A DNA stretch of 34,131 nt, from positions 1 through 34,131 of the forward strand of contig JAQXDF010000011.1 in the NCBI GenBank assembly GCA_029251475.1, read 5' to 3'. The position numbers and the translations under genes are program-made. Position 1 is the first letter of the stretch, and every line of letters starts with the position of its first letter. Below are positions 8,531-17,624 of the stretch, piece by piece. Source of the DNA: Rickettsiaceae bacterium (GTDB lineage: Bacteria; Pseudomonadota; Alphaproteobacteria; Rickettsiales; Rickettsiaceae). Under the pieces are notes generated by a model that did not search any database, was not told the origin of the DNA, and saw only the letters and a list, made by a program, of their open reading frames with translations.

Positions 8531-11254
8531 CTAATCTTTTGAATCGGCTTCAGCTTCAGAGTCATTTATTTCTTCTTCGTTGGCATCCTCTTCATCTTCT
8601 GACTCAGCAATTAAAGAAGCAGAAACTACATTTTCGTTCTTTTCTGTCTTGAATAGAATCACTCCGCTTGTACTTCTTCCAGTAACACGTACGCTATTAA
8701 GTTTACACCTAATAAGCTTGCCATTATTCGTAATTAGCATTAATTCATCATTCATATCAGCTGGCATAGAGGCAACAACCTGCCCTGTTTTATCTGATAG
8801 AACCATATTTAATATACCACTACCACCACGATTTGTTATGCGATAATGATATGCAGATGTGCGCTTACCAAAGCCATTTTCAGCTATAGTCAGGATAAAC
8901 TCTTCAGACTCCGCCATATCTATTATGAGTTCTTTGCTTAAGTCTACATCGAAATCTTTTGGTTCAAACTCATGGTTACCAGATGCAATTTCTAAACGAT
9001 TATCAAATGGGATTGACAGATACGCTTCACGCTCTTCGCTCGTGTATTTTATACCTTTCAAGATCGTCATTGATATAACCTTATCGCCCTTAGCCAGCTT
9101 CATACCGCGTACGCCGTCGGATGTACGGCTTTTGAAGACCCTGATTGCATTGACTGGGAAGCGAATTGCCTTACCAAGCCTACTTGCTAGCAACACATTC
9201 TCATCTTCATTACAAGTCATTACATTTACTAGGCTATCATCTTCATCCATACGAATCGCAATCTTACCGTTAGACTGGATTTTCTTAAAGTCAGATAAAT
9301 CGTTTCTGCGTATGTTACCTTTAGCAGTCGCAAACATAATATGCATGTTATCCCACTCATCCTGGTTTTCAGGCATTGGCATTACGTTTGTAATCACCTC
9401 GCCCTTTCCTAAAGGTAGAATATTTACAATAGGCCTTCCTTTACTTTGAGGGTTCCCTAATGGTAATTTATATAATTTTAGGCTGTATACTTGCCCAAGA
9501 TTAGAGAAGAATAATAGTGGAGTATGCGTATTCCCCACGAATAAATTTGTAGTAATATCTTCATCGCGCATTGAAAGTCCAGAGCGCCCTTTCCCTCCGC
9601 GTTTTTGAGCTTTATAGGTTGCTAGTGGAACGCGTTTAATGTAACCACTATGCGTGACCGTAACTACCATTTCTTCTTTTTGAATTAAATCTTCAATATC
9701 TTGATTAAAGTTTCCTTCGATAATTTCAGTTTTTCTTGGAGTAGCAAACTCTTCACGCACTTCTATCATTTCCGCTTTAAGCAGTGATAACAACACGTCT
9801 CTTGAGCTTAGTATCCCTACCAATTCTTTAATTTCTTCCGTAAGATCCGCTAAGTCATTTTCTAGCTTATCTTTTTCAATCGCAGTTAAACGCTGTAATC
9901 TCATTTCTAGAATAGATTTGGCCTGTATTTCAGATAAATGAATAGTACCATCTTCATTAATATTAGCTTTATCATCAACTAGCTTTATTAGATCTATAAT
10001 TGATTTACAGTCCCAAGCTTTTTGCATTAACTGCTCTTTAGCTGTCACCGGATTCGGTGCTGCGCGAATAATTCTGATGACTTCATCAATATTATTAACG
10101 GCAATACGAACACCCAGCAAGACATGAGCTTTATCACGCGCTTTATTGAGCAAAAATATCGTTCTTTTTGTAATTACTACTTCTCTAAAGCGTACAAACG
10201 AAGATACAACTTCTTTAAGATTCATCACTTTTGGCATGCCCTCATCCAGAGCTAGCATTATCACACCAAAGCTAGTTTGTAATTGTGTATATGTGTATAG
10301 TTGATTCAGAACAACATCCGCTACTGCATCACGTTTAATTTCAACAACTACTCTCACTCCATCCTTGTTGGATTCATCGCGTAAATCGCTAATTCCTTCA
10401 ACTCTTTTTTCACGCACCAAATCAGCTATCTTTTCAACTAATTTCGCTTTATTTACCATATATGGCATTTCTGTAATAACAATAGAGTCACGCCCATTAT
10501 TATCTTCAATAACACAGCGCCCGCGAAACGCTATAATACCACGACCCGTAAGGTAGGCAGATTGGATTCCACTATCACACAATATAATACCCCCAGTTGG
10601 AAAATCTGGGCCCTTAACATACGATATTAATTCAGTAAGTTCTATATCGTTATTATCAACATACGCACAAGCAGCATCAATAACTTCTCCCAAATTATGA
10701 GGAGGAATATTTGTTGCCATACCCACTGCAATACCACCAGTGCCATTAACTAGTAAGTTTGGAAATCTTGCTGGCAATACCGTAGGCTCGCTTTCTGATC
10801 CATCGTAGTTAGGAGCGAAATCTACAGTCTCTTTATCAATATCTTCAAGAATTGTATGAGACACCTTAGCGAGTCTAGATTCCGTGTACCTCATCGCAGC
10901 GGCAGAGTCCCCATCCATAGAACCAAAGTTACCTTGCCCATCAACTAGTGGAACTCGCAGCGAAAAACTTTGAGCCATACGAACCAAGGAATCATATACT
11001 GCAGTATCACCATGCGGGTGATACTTACCAATTACATCACCAACAATTCTTGCTGATTTTTTATGGGGTTTTGAACTAAAATAACCGCCTTCATGCATTG
11101 AATATAAAATACGACGATGCACAGGCTTCAGGCCATCTCGAGCATCAGGAATGGCGCGACTAACAATCACGCTCATCGCATAGTCCATATAAGAACTTTT
11201 CATTTCATCTTCTATGCTGATAGGCAGCGTATTCTTAAACTCTACTTCACTCAC
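8531..11254 (-). CDS. gyrA: DNA gyrase subunit A
   Basis: GyrA is the DNA-cleaving subunit of gyrase, which introduces negative supercoils with GyrB. The catalytic Tyr123 is in AAMRYTESR. The quinolone-determining segment reads [12 protein letters not shown], with Thr84 at the position of E. coli Ser83 and Asp88 at that of Asp87. The C-terminal beta-pinwheel carries the GyrA box QKRGGKG, which separates gyrase from topoisomerase IV. The protein ends in an acidic tail rich in Glu and Asp (last 25 residues). The length of 907 aa is normal. It stands alone between the GTA block and the palindrome at 8482-8527. A 10-bp direct repeat lies in its upstream region (11278-11302). Confidence 0.98.
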   Translation of the reverse strand: MSEVEFKNTLPISIEDEMKSSYMDYAMSVIVSRAIPDARDGLKPVHRRILYSMHEGGYFSSKPHKKSARIVGDVIGKYHPHGDTAVYDSLVRMAQSFSLRVPLVDGQGNFGSMDGDSAAAMRYTESRLAKVSHTILEDIDKETVDFAPNYDGSESEPTVLPARFPNLLVNGTGGIAVGMATNIPPHNLGEVIDAACAYVDNNDIELTELISYVKGPDFPTGGIILCDSGIQSAYLTGRGIIAFRGRCVIEDNNGRDSIVITEMPYMVNKAKLVEKIADLVREKRVEGISDLRDESNKDGVRVVVEIKRDAVADVVLNQLYTYTQLQTSFGVIMLALDEGMPKVMNLKEVVSSFVRFREVVITKRTIFLLNKARDKAHVLLGVRIAVNNIDEVIRIIRAAPNPVTAKEQLMQKAWDCKSIIDLIKLVDDKANINEDGTIHLSEIQAKSILEMRLQRLTAIEKDKLENDLADLTEEIKELVGILSSRDVLLSLLKAEMIEVREEFATPRKTEIIEGNFNQDIEDLIQKEEMVVTVTHSGYIKRVPLATYKAQKRGGKGRSGLSMRDEDITTNLFVGNTHTPLLFFSNLGQVYSLKLYKLPLGNPQSKGRPIVNILPLGKGEVITNVMPMPENQDEWDNMHIMFATAKGNIRRNDLSDFKKIQSNGKIAIRMDEDDSLVNVMTCNEDENVLLASRLGKAIRFPVNAIRVFKSRTSDGVRGMKLAKGDKVISMTILKGIKYTSEEREAYLSIPFDNRLEIASGNHEFEPKDFDVDLSKELIIDMAESEEFILTIAENGFGKRTSAYHYRITNRGGSGILNMVLSDKTGQVVASMPADMNDELMLITNNGKLIRCKLNSVRVTGRSTSGVILFKTEKNENVVSASLIAESEDEEDANEEEINDSEAEADSKD

Positions 11255-11277
11255 AATATATATACTCTTACGTTAAT

Positions 11278-11302
11278 ATTAGACCAATACAGATTAGACC
11301 AA
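11278..11302. promoter_or_regulatory. Direct repeat ATTAGACCAA x2 upstream of gyrA
   Basis: ATTAGACCAA occurs at 11278-11287 and again at 11293-11302, a 15-bp period, 23-48 nt before the gyrA start codon. On the minus strand TTGCAA, 17 nt, then TAATCT could form a promoter overlapping the distal copy. The repeat may be a regulator site or chance. Confidence 0.3.
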
Positions 11303-11427
11303 AAATATAGCTTTTGCAAGGCAATACTGCCCCATTTTTAAATATGCAAAATGTTATAAGTATTAGTTTTTAAACTGTGTGCCATAGATAACTCATTATA
11401 CCTCAATCTGGCAGAACTTAACAGTAA

Positions 11428-11445
11428 ATATATGATGACATATAT
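11428..11445 (-). terminator. Weak AT-rich hairpin after the GTA block
   Basis: ATATATG and CATATAT arms with a 4-nt loop lie 22 nt beyond the stop of the last GTA gene. On the minus strand the hairpin is followed by TTTACTG. The stem is weak, so termination here is only a suggestion. Confidence 0.25.
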
Positions 11446-11466
11446 CTTGCAAGAGATGGTTTATTG

Positions 11467-12210
11467 TTAATTTTTAACTATATTGGACTCAGGGATAGAG
11501 GGCTCCCCCCTGAAATTTACCGCGTTATTAAATCTATTACAGCAAGTTCTAAAGTTTTTATCGCAGGCAGGTATTAATTTAACCATCTCTTGTATTGATA
11601 TATTATGATTATCGTTTGTCTCAATTTCAATATTGTTATTGTTATGAACCAAAATACTAAACTTTTTATTATCGCTCGTAACAAGCTTACCTCCTGTAAA
11701 ATATCCGCCTTCGACATTCTGCATGTCACACAGCAATCTATTTTCTTCAAAAGACACTATCTTGCAATCAATCGCATAATCATTTACATTAATTTTACAT
11801 CTATGATCGCCAAAATTAGCACGACATGTTTTGCTGAACATTTCTAGTAAAGATTGGTTATACTTAATGGTTTCTGGCTCTAACCTTATTTCAAACTCAA
11901 GATCACTAATGTAAAATTGCGTACAAATATAAGTAACATAATCTTTAACTAGCCCCTTTCGAAGTCGCATTATCTTGATACTAGACCCCATTAACTTATC
12001 TTCTTTGCAAATACCATTTTTTTCAAAAATACCATGTAGTATTATATGGTTTTCTGCTGAATCATTAAACTCTCCAGAGGCTAATGATAAACCAGAATAT
12101 GCAAGATATATATTACCCTCATGCTCTATTTTACTATTACCCGATGTCAGGCAGTATTCTTTTAAAGTCTTGGTCTTGATGTGGAATAAATAGATAAGAA
12201 CCGCACTCAT
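11467..12210 (-). CDS. GTA gp13-like protein (DUF2163, tail hub)
   Basis: Homologue of RcGTA g13, the DUF2163 tail-tip (hub) family. Two hallmarks are visible: a CRANFGDHRCKI segment around residues 129-140, matching the family's C-x-A-x2-GD-x2-C-x-V motif, and the C-terminal LIPACDKNFRTCCNRFNNAV followed by NFRGEPSIP, which is highly characteristic of the family. The length of 247 aa is slightly short. It overlaps g12 by 4 nt and is the last gene of the block. The g14 peptidase and g15 host-specificity genes that follow in complete GTA clusters are absent. The reading frame is intact. Confidence 0.88.
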   Translation of the reverse strand: MSAVLIYLFHIKTKTLKEYCLTSGNSKIEHEGNIYLAYSGLSLASGEFNDSAENHIILHGIFEKNGICKEDKLMGSSIKIMRLRKGLVKDYVTYICTQFYISDLEFEIRLEPETIKYNQSLLEMFSKTCRANFGDHRCKINVNDYAIDCKIVSFEENRLLCDMQNVEGGYFTGGKLVTSDNKKFSILVHNNNNIEIETNDNHNISIQEMVKLIPACDKNFRTCCNRFNNAVNFRGEPSIPESNIVKN

Positions 12211-12803
12211 TCATATACCTCGATTAATTCAACACCTTCTACTATAATACTTCCATCATTATTAAAACTATATTGAAACACATCTGTATTAAAGCGTACA
12301 GGCACATCAAAAACAAAGCTAGCAGATATCTCATCCCCTTCTGGCAAAGCCTCTGAAAGATCAATCTTACCGGTACTAGAATCTATAGATGTAGACCTTA
12401 GCTCAGAATCGTTGCTCCATAGTTTGATACTAGATAATACTGGCTTCGTAATTATGCGTGTATGGGGAGATACTTCATCCATATATATTTTTTTTAATTG
12501 CATTTTAGTGTTGATGCCATCACTAATAGCTATGATTTGGTTTTCTACCTTGTAATCAAAGTGATCACGCAACCTGAAAGAAAATCTTTGCCCGGCCCTT
12601 GCCTGAAAAAAATTATTAAATAACTCAAACTGATTCTTAGATAGACAACAATTTCTTAAAGAATATCGCCGTTTAGGAATCTGAATATCTGAATTACGAA
12701 TCTCCCTGCCCGACATAGATACAGCGGTTGAGGTGCTAAACTCCGAAGAACCAACTGCAAATATTTCAATGGATTTAGGTAAATTCACATCATGAAAATT
12801 CAT
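12207..12803 (-). CDS. GTA gp12-like protein (DUF2460, distal tail)
   Basis: Homologue of RcGTA g12 (DUF2460), a distal-tail component. The N-terminus shows the family pattern FHDVNLPKSIEIFAVGSSEF, then SGREIRNSDIQIPKRRYSL and FQARAGQRFSFRLRDHFDY. The C-terminus ends VEGVELIEVYE, close to the family ending. The length of 198 aa is near the usual 205-210. Its start overlaps the end of the g8 homologue by 14 nt, although in complete clusters g9, g10 and the large tape-measure gene g11 lie between them. This implies a clean in-cluster deletion. Confidence 0.88.
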   Translation of the reverse strand: MNFHDVNLPKSIEIFAVGSSEFSTSTAVSMSGREIRNSDIQIPKRRYSLRNCCLSKNQFELFNNFFQARAGQRFSFRLRDHFDYKVENQIIAISDGINTKMQLKKIYMDEVSPHTRIITKPVLSSIKLWSNDSELRSTSIDSSTGKIDLSEALPEGDEISASFVFDVPVRFNTDVFQYSFNNDGSIIVEGVELIEVYE

Positions 12804-13212
12804 TGCACGCCTCCTTTTTTATCAATGCCCTACAATTTATTATTAATTTGTTTAGAACCAAATCTTTTGCTTTTTCAAATTGTAAATTATTCGCTTTAAT
12901 GCCAGCGATCATATAATCAGAAAAAGTCTTCTGCGGCTTATCAAACAATGTGATAATTCTATCAGCCAACTTTGTCAGAAGTTGATAATGATGGTCTTTT
13001 GCATAAGCTGATATTTGAAATTCAACAGAATATATAGACTCCATATGCCGAGAATGATCATCTGCTTGAATAACAGTTATAAGTAGACATGGCGATATAC
13101 CATCTTGCACAGCCCCAAAATATATCTTTTTAACTGAGCTAGAAATTTCCTGATCATCTGATAGCAATCGATATAGCCTATTTTGAAATTCATGTATAAA
13201 TGTTAATGACAT
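12790..13212 (-). CDS. GTA gp8-like protein (DUF3168, tail terminator)
   Basis: A 140-residue protein of DUF3168 type, matching RcGTA g8 in size, in order and in its central block SVEFQISAYAKDHHYQLLTKLADRI. In the virion this family caps the head-proximal end of the tail and joins it to the neck. The frame is intact. It is preceded by the g7 homologue with a 55-nt gap, the largest in this block, and overlaps g12 by 14 nt. The C-terminal residues KKEACNEFS come from the overlap region and may not be family-conserved. Confidence 0.75.
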   Translation of the reverse strand: MSLTFIHEFQNRLYRLLSDDQEISSSVKKIYFGAVQDGISPCLLITVIQADDHSRHMESIYSVEFQISAYAKDHHYQLLTKLADRIITLFDKPQKTFSDYMIAGIKANNLQFEKAKDLVLNKLIINCRALIKKEACNEFS

Positions 13213-13267
13213 AGCGTTTAGTAATTAAGTTAAGTGCATATTGACCTGGTGGATAATAAAACCACCT

Positions 13268-13600
13268 TCAAACTTCTAAGCCAATGATATTAAGGCTTTT
13301 GCCGCGCTCATCTTCATCAATGATGCGTTTAATTTCAAATATTCTTTCATGAAATTTTATTCTCATTTGACGGTGAATTCCCTTGATAAACCTAGTTCTA
13401 AATATGAAATATTCTTCAGTAATCATATTACCAAAATCAACGCCTTCCAAAGCAATGACACGACTATCGCATACTGGTTTAATCTCGGCAAAGCTTGTTA
13501 AGGATTCTTCCCATAGCTCTTCTTCAATTGCTGCACTAGCTTTATTCTCGAGAAAAGTTATTTTATGCACCAACCTTGAAATCTGACTTTGTTTTTTCAT
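13268..13600 (-). CDS. GTA gp7-like head-tail joining (stopper) protein
   Basis: A 110-residue protein whose C-terminal half has the phage head-tail joining pattern: FIKGIHRQMRIKFHERIFEI, then IIDEDERGKSLNIIGLEV (compare R-M-I...I..I...DE..R.L.I...E). Order and length match RcGTA g7. The N-terminus reads ISRLVHKITFLENKA, where the family often has G-x-L-x2-R-I-x-L. It starts 9 nt after the g6 homologue. The frame is intact. Confidence 0.78.
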   Translation of the reverse strand: MKKQSQISRLVHKITFLENKASAAIEEELWEESLTSFAEIKPVCDSRVIALEGVDFGNMITEEYFIFRTRFIKGIHRQMRIKFHERIFEIKRIIDEDERGKSLNIIGLEV

Positions 13601-13609
13601 AGCTAATCT

Positions 13610-14128
13610 CTAAATTTTTATTGATCTATAAGGAGCGTATAAGTCTTTAATTTGCGGGGATAAAATAACGGCATCTTCAGCATTTTCATACATTGCAGCT
13701 ATATGCATCAACATTCCTTGCTTTATTGAACGAGGAACTTCCAGATAGCCAGATTTATACTCAATATCCAAGGAACACCCTATATATTTATCAGGCGTAT
13801 GCAATAGATGAGAGTTTGATTTAATATCCGCAAATTCGCTGGTAATGTTTATTTTTTCACCTTTTTCTATCAGGGAAATTTCATTTATTTCTGATATTGG
13901 CAGGTGCTTTAAACGTATAACTTTAGTAGCAACATTTACCTTACAATTAATTTGCTTTTCCCTTAGGTTTATTCCAATAAACAATTCAGCTGAATCTGTA
14001 GCTGCACCGATCAAATTAACAATCAATTGATCGTCATAATCATGAGAGATACGCAAATAATTTTTTACTTCATCTAAAGGCCATATTTCTACGTCTTTGA
14101 TACTTGAAATTACATAATGTGCTATCAT
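13610..14128 (-). CDS. GTA gp6-like head-tail connector (adaptor) protein
   Basis: A 172-residue member of the phage gp6-like head-tail connector family. The N-terminus has the typical PLDEVKNYLRISHDYDDQLI followed by LIGAATDSAELFIG. This helical bundle sits under the portal and corresponds to RcGTA g6. The C-terminal helix VPRSIKQGMLMHIAAMYENA is also typical. It is about 80 nt downstream of the capsid gene, on the same strand. The frame is intact. Confidence 0.82.
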   Translation of the reverse strand: MIAHYVISSIKDVEIWPLDEVKNYLRISHDYDDQLIVNLIGAATDSAELFIGINLREKQINCKVNVATKVIRLKHLPISEINEISLIEKGEKINITSEFADIKSNSHLLHTPDKYIGCSLDIEYKSGYLEVPRSIKQGMLMHIAAMYENAEDAVILSPQIKDLYAPYRSIKI

Positions 14129-14207
14129 TATTTCCTCTTTATACTACAACTCAAGTGCCCCAGAACCATAAATACTGGGGCACTACACTCATTTCAACCT
14201 AAACTAT

Positions 14208-15260
14208 CTATGCTGCAAATTTAACTGCTTTAGGATTTACAACATCACCACCTACTCTTTTGACTGCGTATAATTTCACATATGGCTTTTCAGTATAAGG
14301 GTCTCTTACTAAGCTGATATTTGAACGATCAACAATTTTATATGCCGATTTAAAATCACCAAGAGCGATAGATAAGCTATCTTGTCCTATATTTGGCATG
14401 TTGGAACTAATAATAACTGGAACACCAAAAATTGTTTGTTTTAGCGGATCTGATAAGGATTGCTGCCAAATAAACCTCCCTGTTTTATCCTTTAGCCCTT
14501 GAATAGAGGATAATGTTTTACGGTTCATTAAAAAAGAAGCATTAGCCAAATATTCTTCATCTAGATGATTTATTAAATTAAGCAAAGTCTCTGGCTCTAC
14601 AGATTCACCAACTTCTATTCTTTCAACGTCAGTATTTCTAAGTAGTCCAAATGGCTTGTTTTCTCCATCTCCCGATATAAAAGATTCGTTCTCTAGCTTC
14701 ACAAAACTATTAGCCAACCTTCCCACCAACCAATTCTCTATATTAATTTCAGAGTCATCCATAAGACTTTGAGTAGATTTTGGCTGCGTATATAATTCAT
14801 GCGCGTGTATTGTCTTTTTACGCAAATGCGGGGTGTTTGTTACGCCTCGAGCAGCAGCTTCAGCAACCCATCCAGATGCAAATAAACCATCTTCAATTAT
14901 AAGGTCCAAAGCTCTAGTTGAAATTGATTCTATTGATGCTAATTGACGCATACGGGACCTTGCATTGATTTCAGATATAATCTGCTTGCTTAATGTAGAA
15001 GTTATAAGCACACCTCCTTCCTGTTCAGATCCACTAAAAGATTTGGTAACTAGCTCGCCTTCCACACCCTTTCTAACAAAGTTGTTAAAGGCTGACTTTT
15101 CTTCTATATTAACATTGTCTGATATTGCTGGACTTGAAAAATAGTTTTGCATTTTATTAGTTCTCTCTTCTATGTTGTTGATTTTATCTGATAGTTTTGA
15201 CGACCTTTCTAGAAATTTTTTTACGTCTAAAGAAATTTCATCTATTTTATTACTTGTCAT
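14208..15260 (-). CDS. GTA gp5-like HK97-fold major capsid protein
   Basis: A 350-residue HK97-type capsid protein. The first 50 or so residues are a predicted coiled-coil scaffold segment (ISLDVKKFLERSSKLSDKIN). The shell domain then shows GGVLITSTLSKQIISEINAR, a central SFISGDGENKPFGLLR (typical F-x-x-G-D-G-x2-P-G-L) and the C-terminal FKSAYKIVDR, then VRDPYTEKPYVKLYAVKRVG. The final VKFAA closes as in other GTA capsids. It matches RcGTA g5. Seven nucleotides separate it from the protease gene upstream, with GGTAA near the start. It is intact and nearly full length, so the capsid is still under some constraint. Confidence 0.9.
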   Translation of the reverse strand: MTSNKIDEISLDVKKFLERSSKLSDKINNIEERTNKMQNYFSSPAISDNVNIEEKSAFNNFVRKGVEGELVTKSFSGSEQEGGVLITSTLSKQIISEINARSRMRQLASIESISTRALDLIIEDGLFASGWVAEAAARGVTNTPHLRKKTIHAHELYTQPKSTQSLMDDSEINIENWLVGRLANSFVKLENESFISGDGENKPFGLLRNTDVERIEVGESVEPETLLNLINHLDEEYLANASFLMNRKTLSSIQGLKDKTGRFIWQQSLSDPLKQTIFGVPVIISSNMPNIGQDSLSIALGDFKSAYKIVDRSNISLVRDPYTEKPYVKLYAVKRVGGDVVNPKAVKFAA

Positions 15261-15267
15261 ATTACCT

Positions 15268-15810
15268 CTAGTAATTTTCTATTTGTTGTATTAATCGTGA
15301 TAAATTATCTAGCTTTTGCTGCTCTGATAATGAGTCATCTATATTAATTTTTTTTACATACTGAATTGCGGCATACTGATTATAAGGAAAAGTCACAATA
15401 CTAATTTCACGTAGCTCAACCTCCTGAACAACCCTAGATCCTTCTTTATTATAATCAGAAGATTTTATTGTAAAACCGATGCTTAGGCCGCCAACTGCCT
15501 GCTGCTTAACTAAAGCAGAAGCTTCAAAGCCAGCAACTGTGTTATTATTGATTTCAGCTTCAATAATAAGACCATATTCATCTTCTTTTATAAAATTAAT
15601 AACTCCAATAGGTTTTGTTGAATCATGCTGCCATAATAACTTAACATTTTTGCCTTCAGCTTCCTTAAAAGCGCCCTTTTCAATGATATCATTCTGAGAA
15701 TCAACAACCCCAAACACGCTTGCATAACCTGATATTACCGTGTTCTCTTTTTTAATTGATTTCACAATGAAATCAGAACATACCCAACCTTTTTCCAAAA
15801 TTACCTCCAT
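15268..15810 (-). CDS. GTA gp4-like HK97 prohead protease
   Basis: HK97-family prohead serine protease that trims the capsid scaffold. The His-Ser-Glu residues are visible: His62 in LLWQHDSTKP, Ser110 in GGLSIGF and Glu135 in ELREISIVTFP. The N-terminal GYASVFGVVDSQNDIIEKGA block is typical. The length of 180 aa matches RcGTA g4. As written it starts at ATG 15810, but GGAGG lies just inside that start and sits 5 nt before a TTG at 15796-15798, which may be the true start. Portal (g3) and terminase (g2), expected upstream, are not here: the next gene upstream is divergent. Confidence 0.9.
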   Translation of the reverse strand: MEVILEKGWVCSDFIVKSIKKENTVISGYASVFGVVDSQNDIIEKGAFKEAEGKNVKLLWQHDSTKPIGVINFIKEDEYGLIIEAEINNNTVAGFEASALVKQQAVGGLSIGFTIKSSDYNKEGSRVVQEVELREISIVTFPYNQYAAIQYVKKINIDDSLSEQQKLDNLSRLIQQIENY

Positions 15811-15975
15811 ATGATTTAAGTTAGATGTGACAGCTATATCTTATTATTTTATGTCCACTAAGTGTCTATTCCTTAAAAAATTATATTTTAAAATAGAATT
15901 AGCGTTATATCTCTTGTTTCCTGTCTAAAGATATTGTAAAAATATATATATTAAAAATTATGCAGTAAGTACCAA

Positions 15976-16272
15976 ATGATTTACCTAGGCTGGATACTGA
16001 TCTTGACCGGAATATTTTTTATAACCTTTGGAATTATCGCCCTATTCCGCTTTCCGGATTTTTATACTAAACTACACGCAGCAAGCGTCATTGAATGCTG
16101 TGGCATTCCTATATGTCTTTTGGGGCTAGCTCTATTACAAAACGACTACATCAATTCCTTTAGACTACTGGCTATAATAGCTCTTATTTTAATACTAAAC
16201 CCCGTCTCTACTCATGCTTTGGGTCGAGCTTCTCTTCTTTACAAAGTAGATAAAAATGGGAGGATAAAATAA
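15976..16272 (+). CDS. mnhG: Na+/H+ antiporter subunit G (MnhG/MrpG)
   Basis: A small inner-membrane subunit of a multi-component Mrp-type cation/proton antiporter. It is 98 residues with three hydrophobic helices. The family block FGIIALFRFPDFYTKLHAAS, then CGIPICLLG, is nearly canonical, as is NPVSTHALGRASL. It is the first gene of a seven-gene cluster, with the divergent GTA block 165 nt away. The next gene starts immediately after its stop. No clear promoter is seen upstream. Confidence 0.93.
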   Translation: MIYLGWILILTGIFFITFGIIALFRFPDFYTKLHAASVIECCGIPICLLGLALLQNDYINSFRLLAIIALILILNPVSTHALGRASLLYKVDKNGRIK

Positions 16273-16854
16273 TTGATGACAGAATTTTTTGAGCTACCCT
16301 TTCAATCAAGTTTTATAGTTAATGATCTGCTACTAATCATAGCATCAACAGTATTAATGATGTGTTGTCTTTATCTCATGAAAGCAACAAATTTAGTTGA
16401 ATCTATTATCATCATGTCTGTCTTTAGTTTATTTATAAGCCTTTATTATTTATTTTTAGATGCGCCTGATGTAGCCATGACAGAAGCCGCTCTAGGAGCC
16501 TGTTTGTCTAGTTGTGTGCTCTTAAATATGTCCAAAATAGTAGGGAACGAAACAGAGCAACGTTCAAATATTAGAGTTATATTATCCTTCATATTATGCA
16601 TATTTTTTATTACATCCTTAAGCTGGGCAAGCCTAGATCTACCTGAATTTGGTTCTGCCAACTCTCCTCTTCAAACTCATCTTACCAATTATTACGTAGA
16701 AAATACAAAATCTGATATTGCTATACCTTCTTTTGTAGCAGCAATACTAGCTAGTTATCGCAGCTATGATACTCTTGGAGAAACTACTGTTATTTTAATA
16801 GCCGGCTTGGCGGTGCTTGTTATTGTATCTAGGAGGAAAAAAGCTGATGCTTAG
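16273..16854 (+). CDS. Mbh D/E-like subunit (MrpA C-terminal domain equivalent)
   Basis: A 193-residue membrane protein combining two modules usually found in the C-terminus of MrpA or as MbhD and MbhE. The first has three helices with LDAPDVAMTEAALGACLSSC (the DUF4040/MbhD signature P-D-V-A-x-T-E-A-A-x-G-A). The second ends ASYRSYDTLGETTVILIAGL, typical of MbhE. MTEFF at the second Met may be the actual start (two adjacent ATG codons). Its stop overlaps the B subunit gene by 8 nt. It likely couples the antiporter modules. Confidence 0.82.
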   Translation: MMTEFFELPFQSSFIVNDLLLIIASTVLMMCCLYLMKATNLVESIIIMSVFSLFISLYYLFLDAPDVAMTEAALGACLSSCVLLNMSKIVGNETEQRSNIRVILSFILCIFFITSLSWASLDLPEFGSANSPLQTHLTNYYVENTKSDIAIPSFVAAILASYRSYDTLGETTVILIAGLAVLVIVSRRKKADA

Positions 16855-17260
16855 AAAATTTAAACCTATCAAAACAATCATACCATTTATTATCCCTTAT
16901 ATAATTTTATACTCCATCTATATTCAATTAAATGGCGAAGTATCACCTGGAGGAGGATTCCAGGCGGGCGCTATTTTTGTTACTGGAATTATTGCCTACG
17001 ACTTAATATTCTGCTCACAAAAACCAACTGACCATTCCTTGCATGACGGACTTATAATCTGCGCTGTTTTAGGCGTAACTCTTTATGCATCTACTGGGGC
17101 TATATCATTGATATTTAATGATAATTATTTAGATTATAGCTCTATTTCCGATAATGCAATAGCAGGACAACATATAGGGATATTTTTAATAGAATTAGGA
17201 GTAGGACTGACAGTAGCATCTATTTTGTACTTAATATACTCTTTACTCAGGGAAGGTTAA
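16847..17260 (+). CDS. mnhB: Na+/H+ antiporter subunit B (MnhB/MrpB)
   Basis: A 137-residue membrane protein with the MnhB signature NGEVSPGGGFQAGAIFVTGI after the first helix. The start chosen here is ATG 16847, because AGGAGG lies 10 nt upstream (16831-16836). An in-frame ATG at 16817 would add ten residues that run over that ribosome-binding site. The gene overlaps the upstream D/E-like gene by 8 nt and is followed 1 nt later by subunit C. Four helices are predicted by eye. Confidence 0.92.
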   Translation: MLRKFKPIKTIIPFIIPYIILYSIYIQLNGEVSPGGGFQAGAIFVTGIIAYDLIFCSQKPTDHSLHDGLIICAVLGVTLYASTGAISLIFNDNYLDYSSISDNAIAGQHIGIFLIELGVGLTVASILYLIYSLLREG

Positions 17261-17261
17261 T

Positions 17262-17624
17262 ATGCAAAATTTGATTTATTTTTTAGCTGTTTTTATACTA
17301 TCTAGCGGTCTATTTACTATGCTTACAAGTGATAATTTAGTTAGAAAAATTATTGGTTTAGGGGTTTTTCAAAGCTCCGTTCTAATATTTTATATCGCTC
17401 TTGGAAAAGTAAAAAATGGTATTGTCCCTATAGATATTTGCGCACATACAACCACATGCCCGCATATATTCTCTAGCCCTCTACCACACGTGTTAATGCT
17501 AACTGCAATAGTAGTTGGCTTTTCTACATTGTGCGTAGGCCTTGCTTTAATTTACCAAATACATAAAGAATATGGCTCTGTTTTAGAAAGCAAAATTGAG
17601 CAAAGTGAGGATGAATTATCATGA
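17262..17624 (+). CDS. mnhC: Na+/H+ antiporter subunit C (MnhC/MrpC, NuoK-like)
   Basis: A 120-residue NuoK-like subunit with three helices. The block LTSDNLVRKIIGLGVFQSSV, then the PLPHVLMLTAIVVGFS motif, is typical of MnhC/MrpC (compare DPLPHALVLTAIVI). A Cys-rich loop (DICAHTTTCPHI) before it is unusual. Its stop overlaps the start of subunit D by 4 nt (ATGA), showing translational coupling. Confidence 0.93.
   Translation: MQNLIYFLAVFILSSGLFTMLTSDNLVRKIIGLGVFQSSVLIFYIALGKVKNGIVPIDICAHTTTCPHIFSSPLPHVLMLTAIVVGFSTLCVGLALIYQIHKEYGSVLESKIEQSEDELS

Noticed and set aside
8859-9449. 196-codon open frame on the plus strand opposite gyrA
   Set aside because: It lies fully antisense to the strongly conserved gyrA C-terminal region and shows no recognisable domain. 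It is a shadow frame.
16817-16846. Upstream ATG for the MnhB gene
   Set aside because: The ten extra residues would run across the AGGAGG ribosome-binding site that fits ATG 16847, and MnhB proteins usually start near the first helix.
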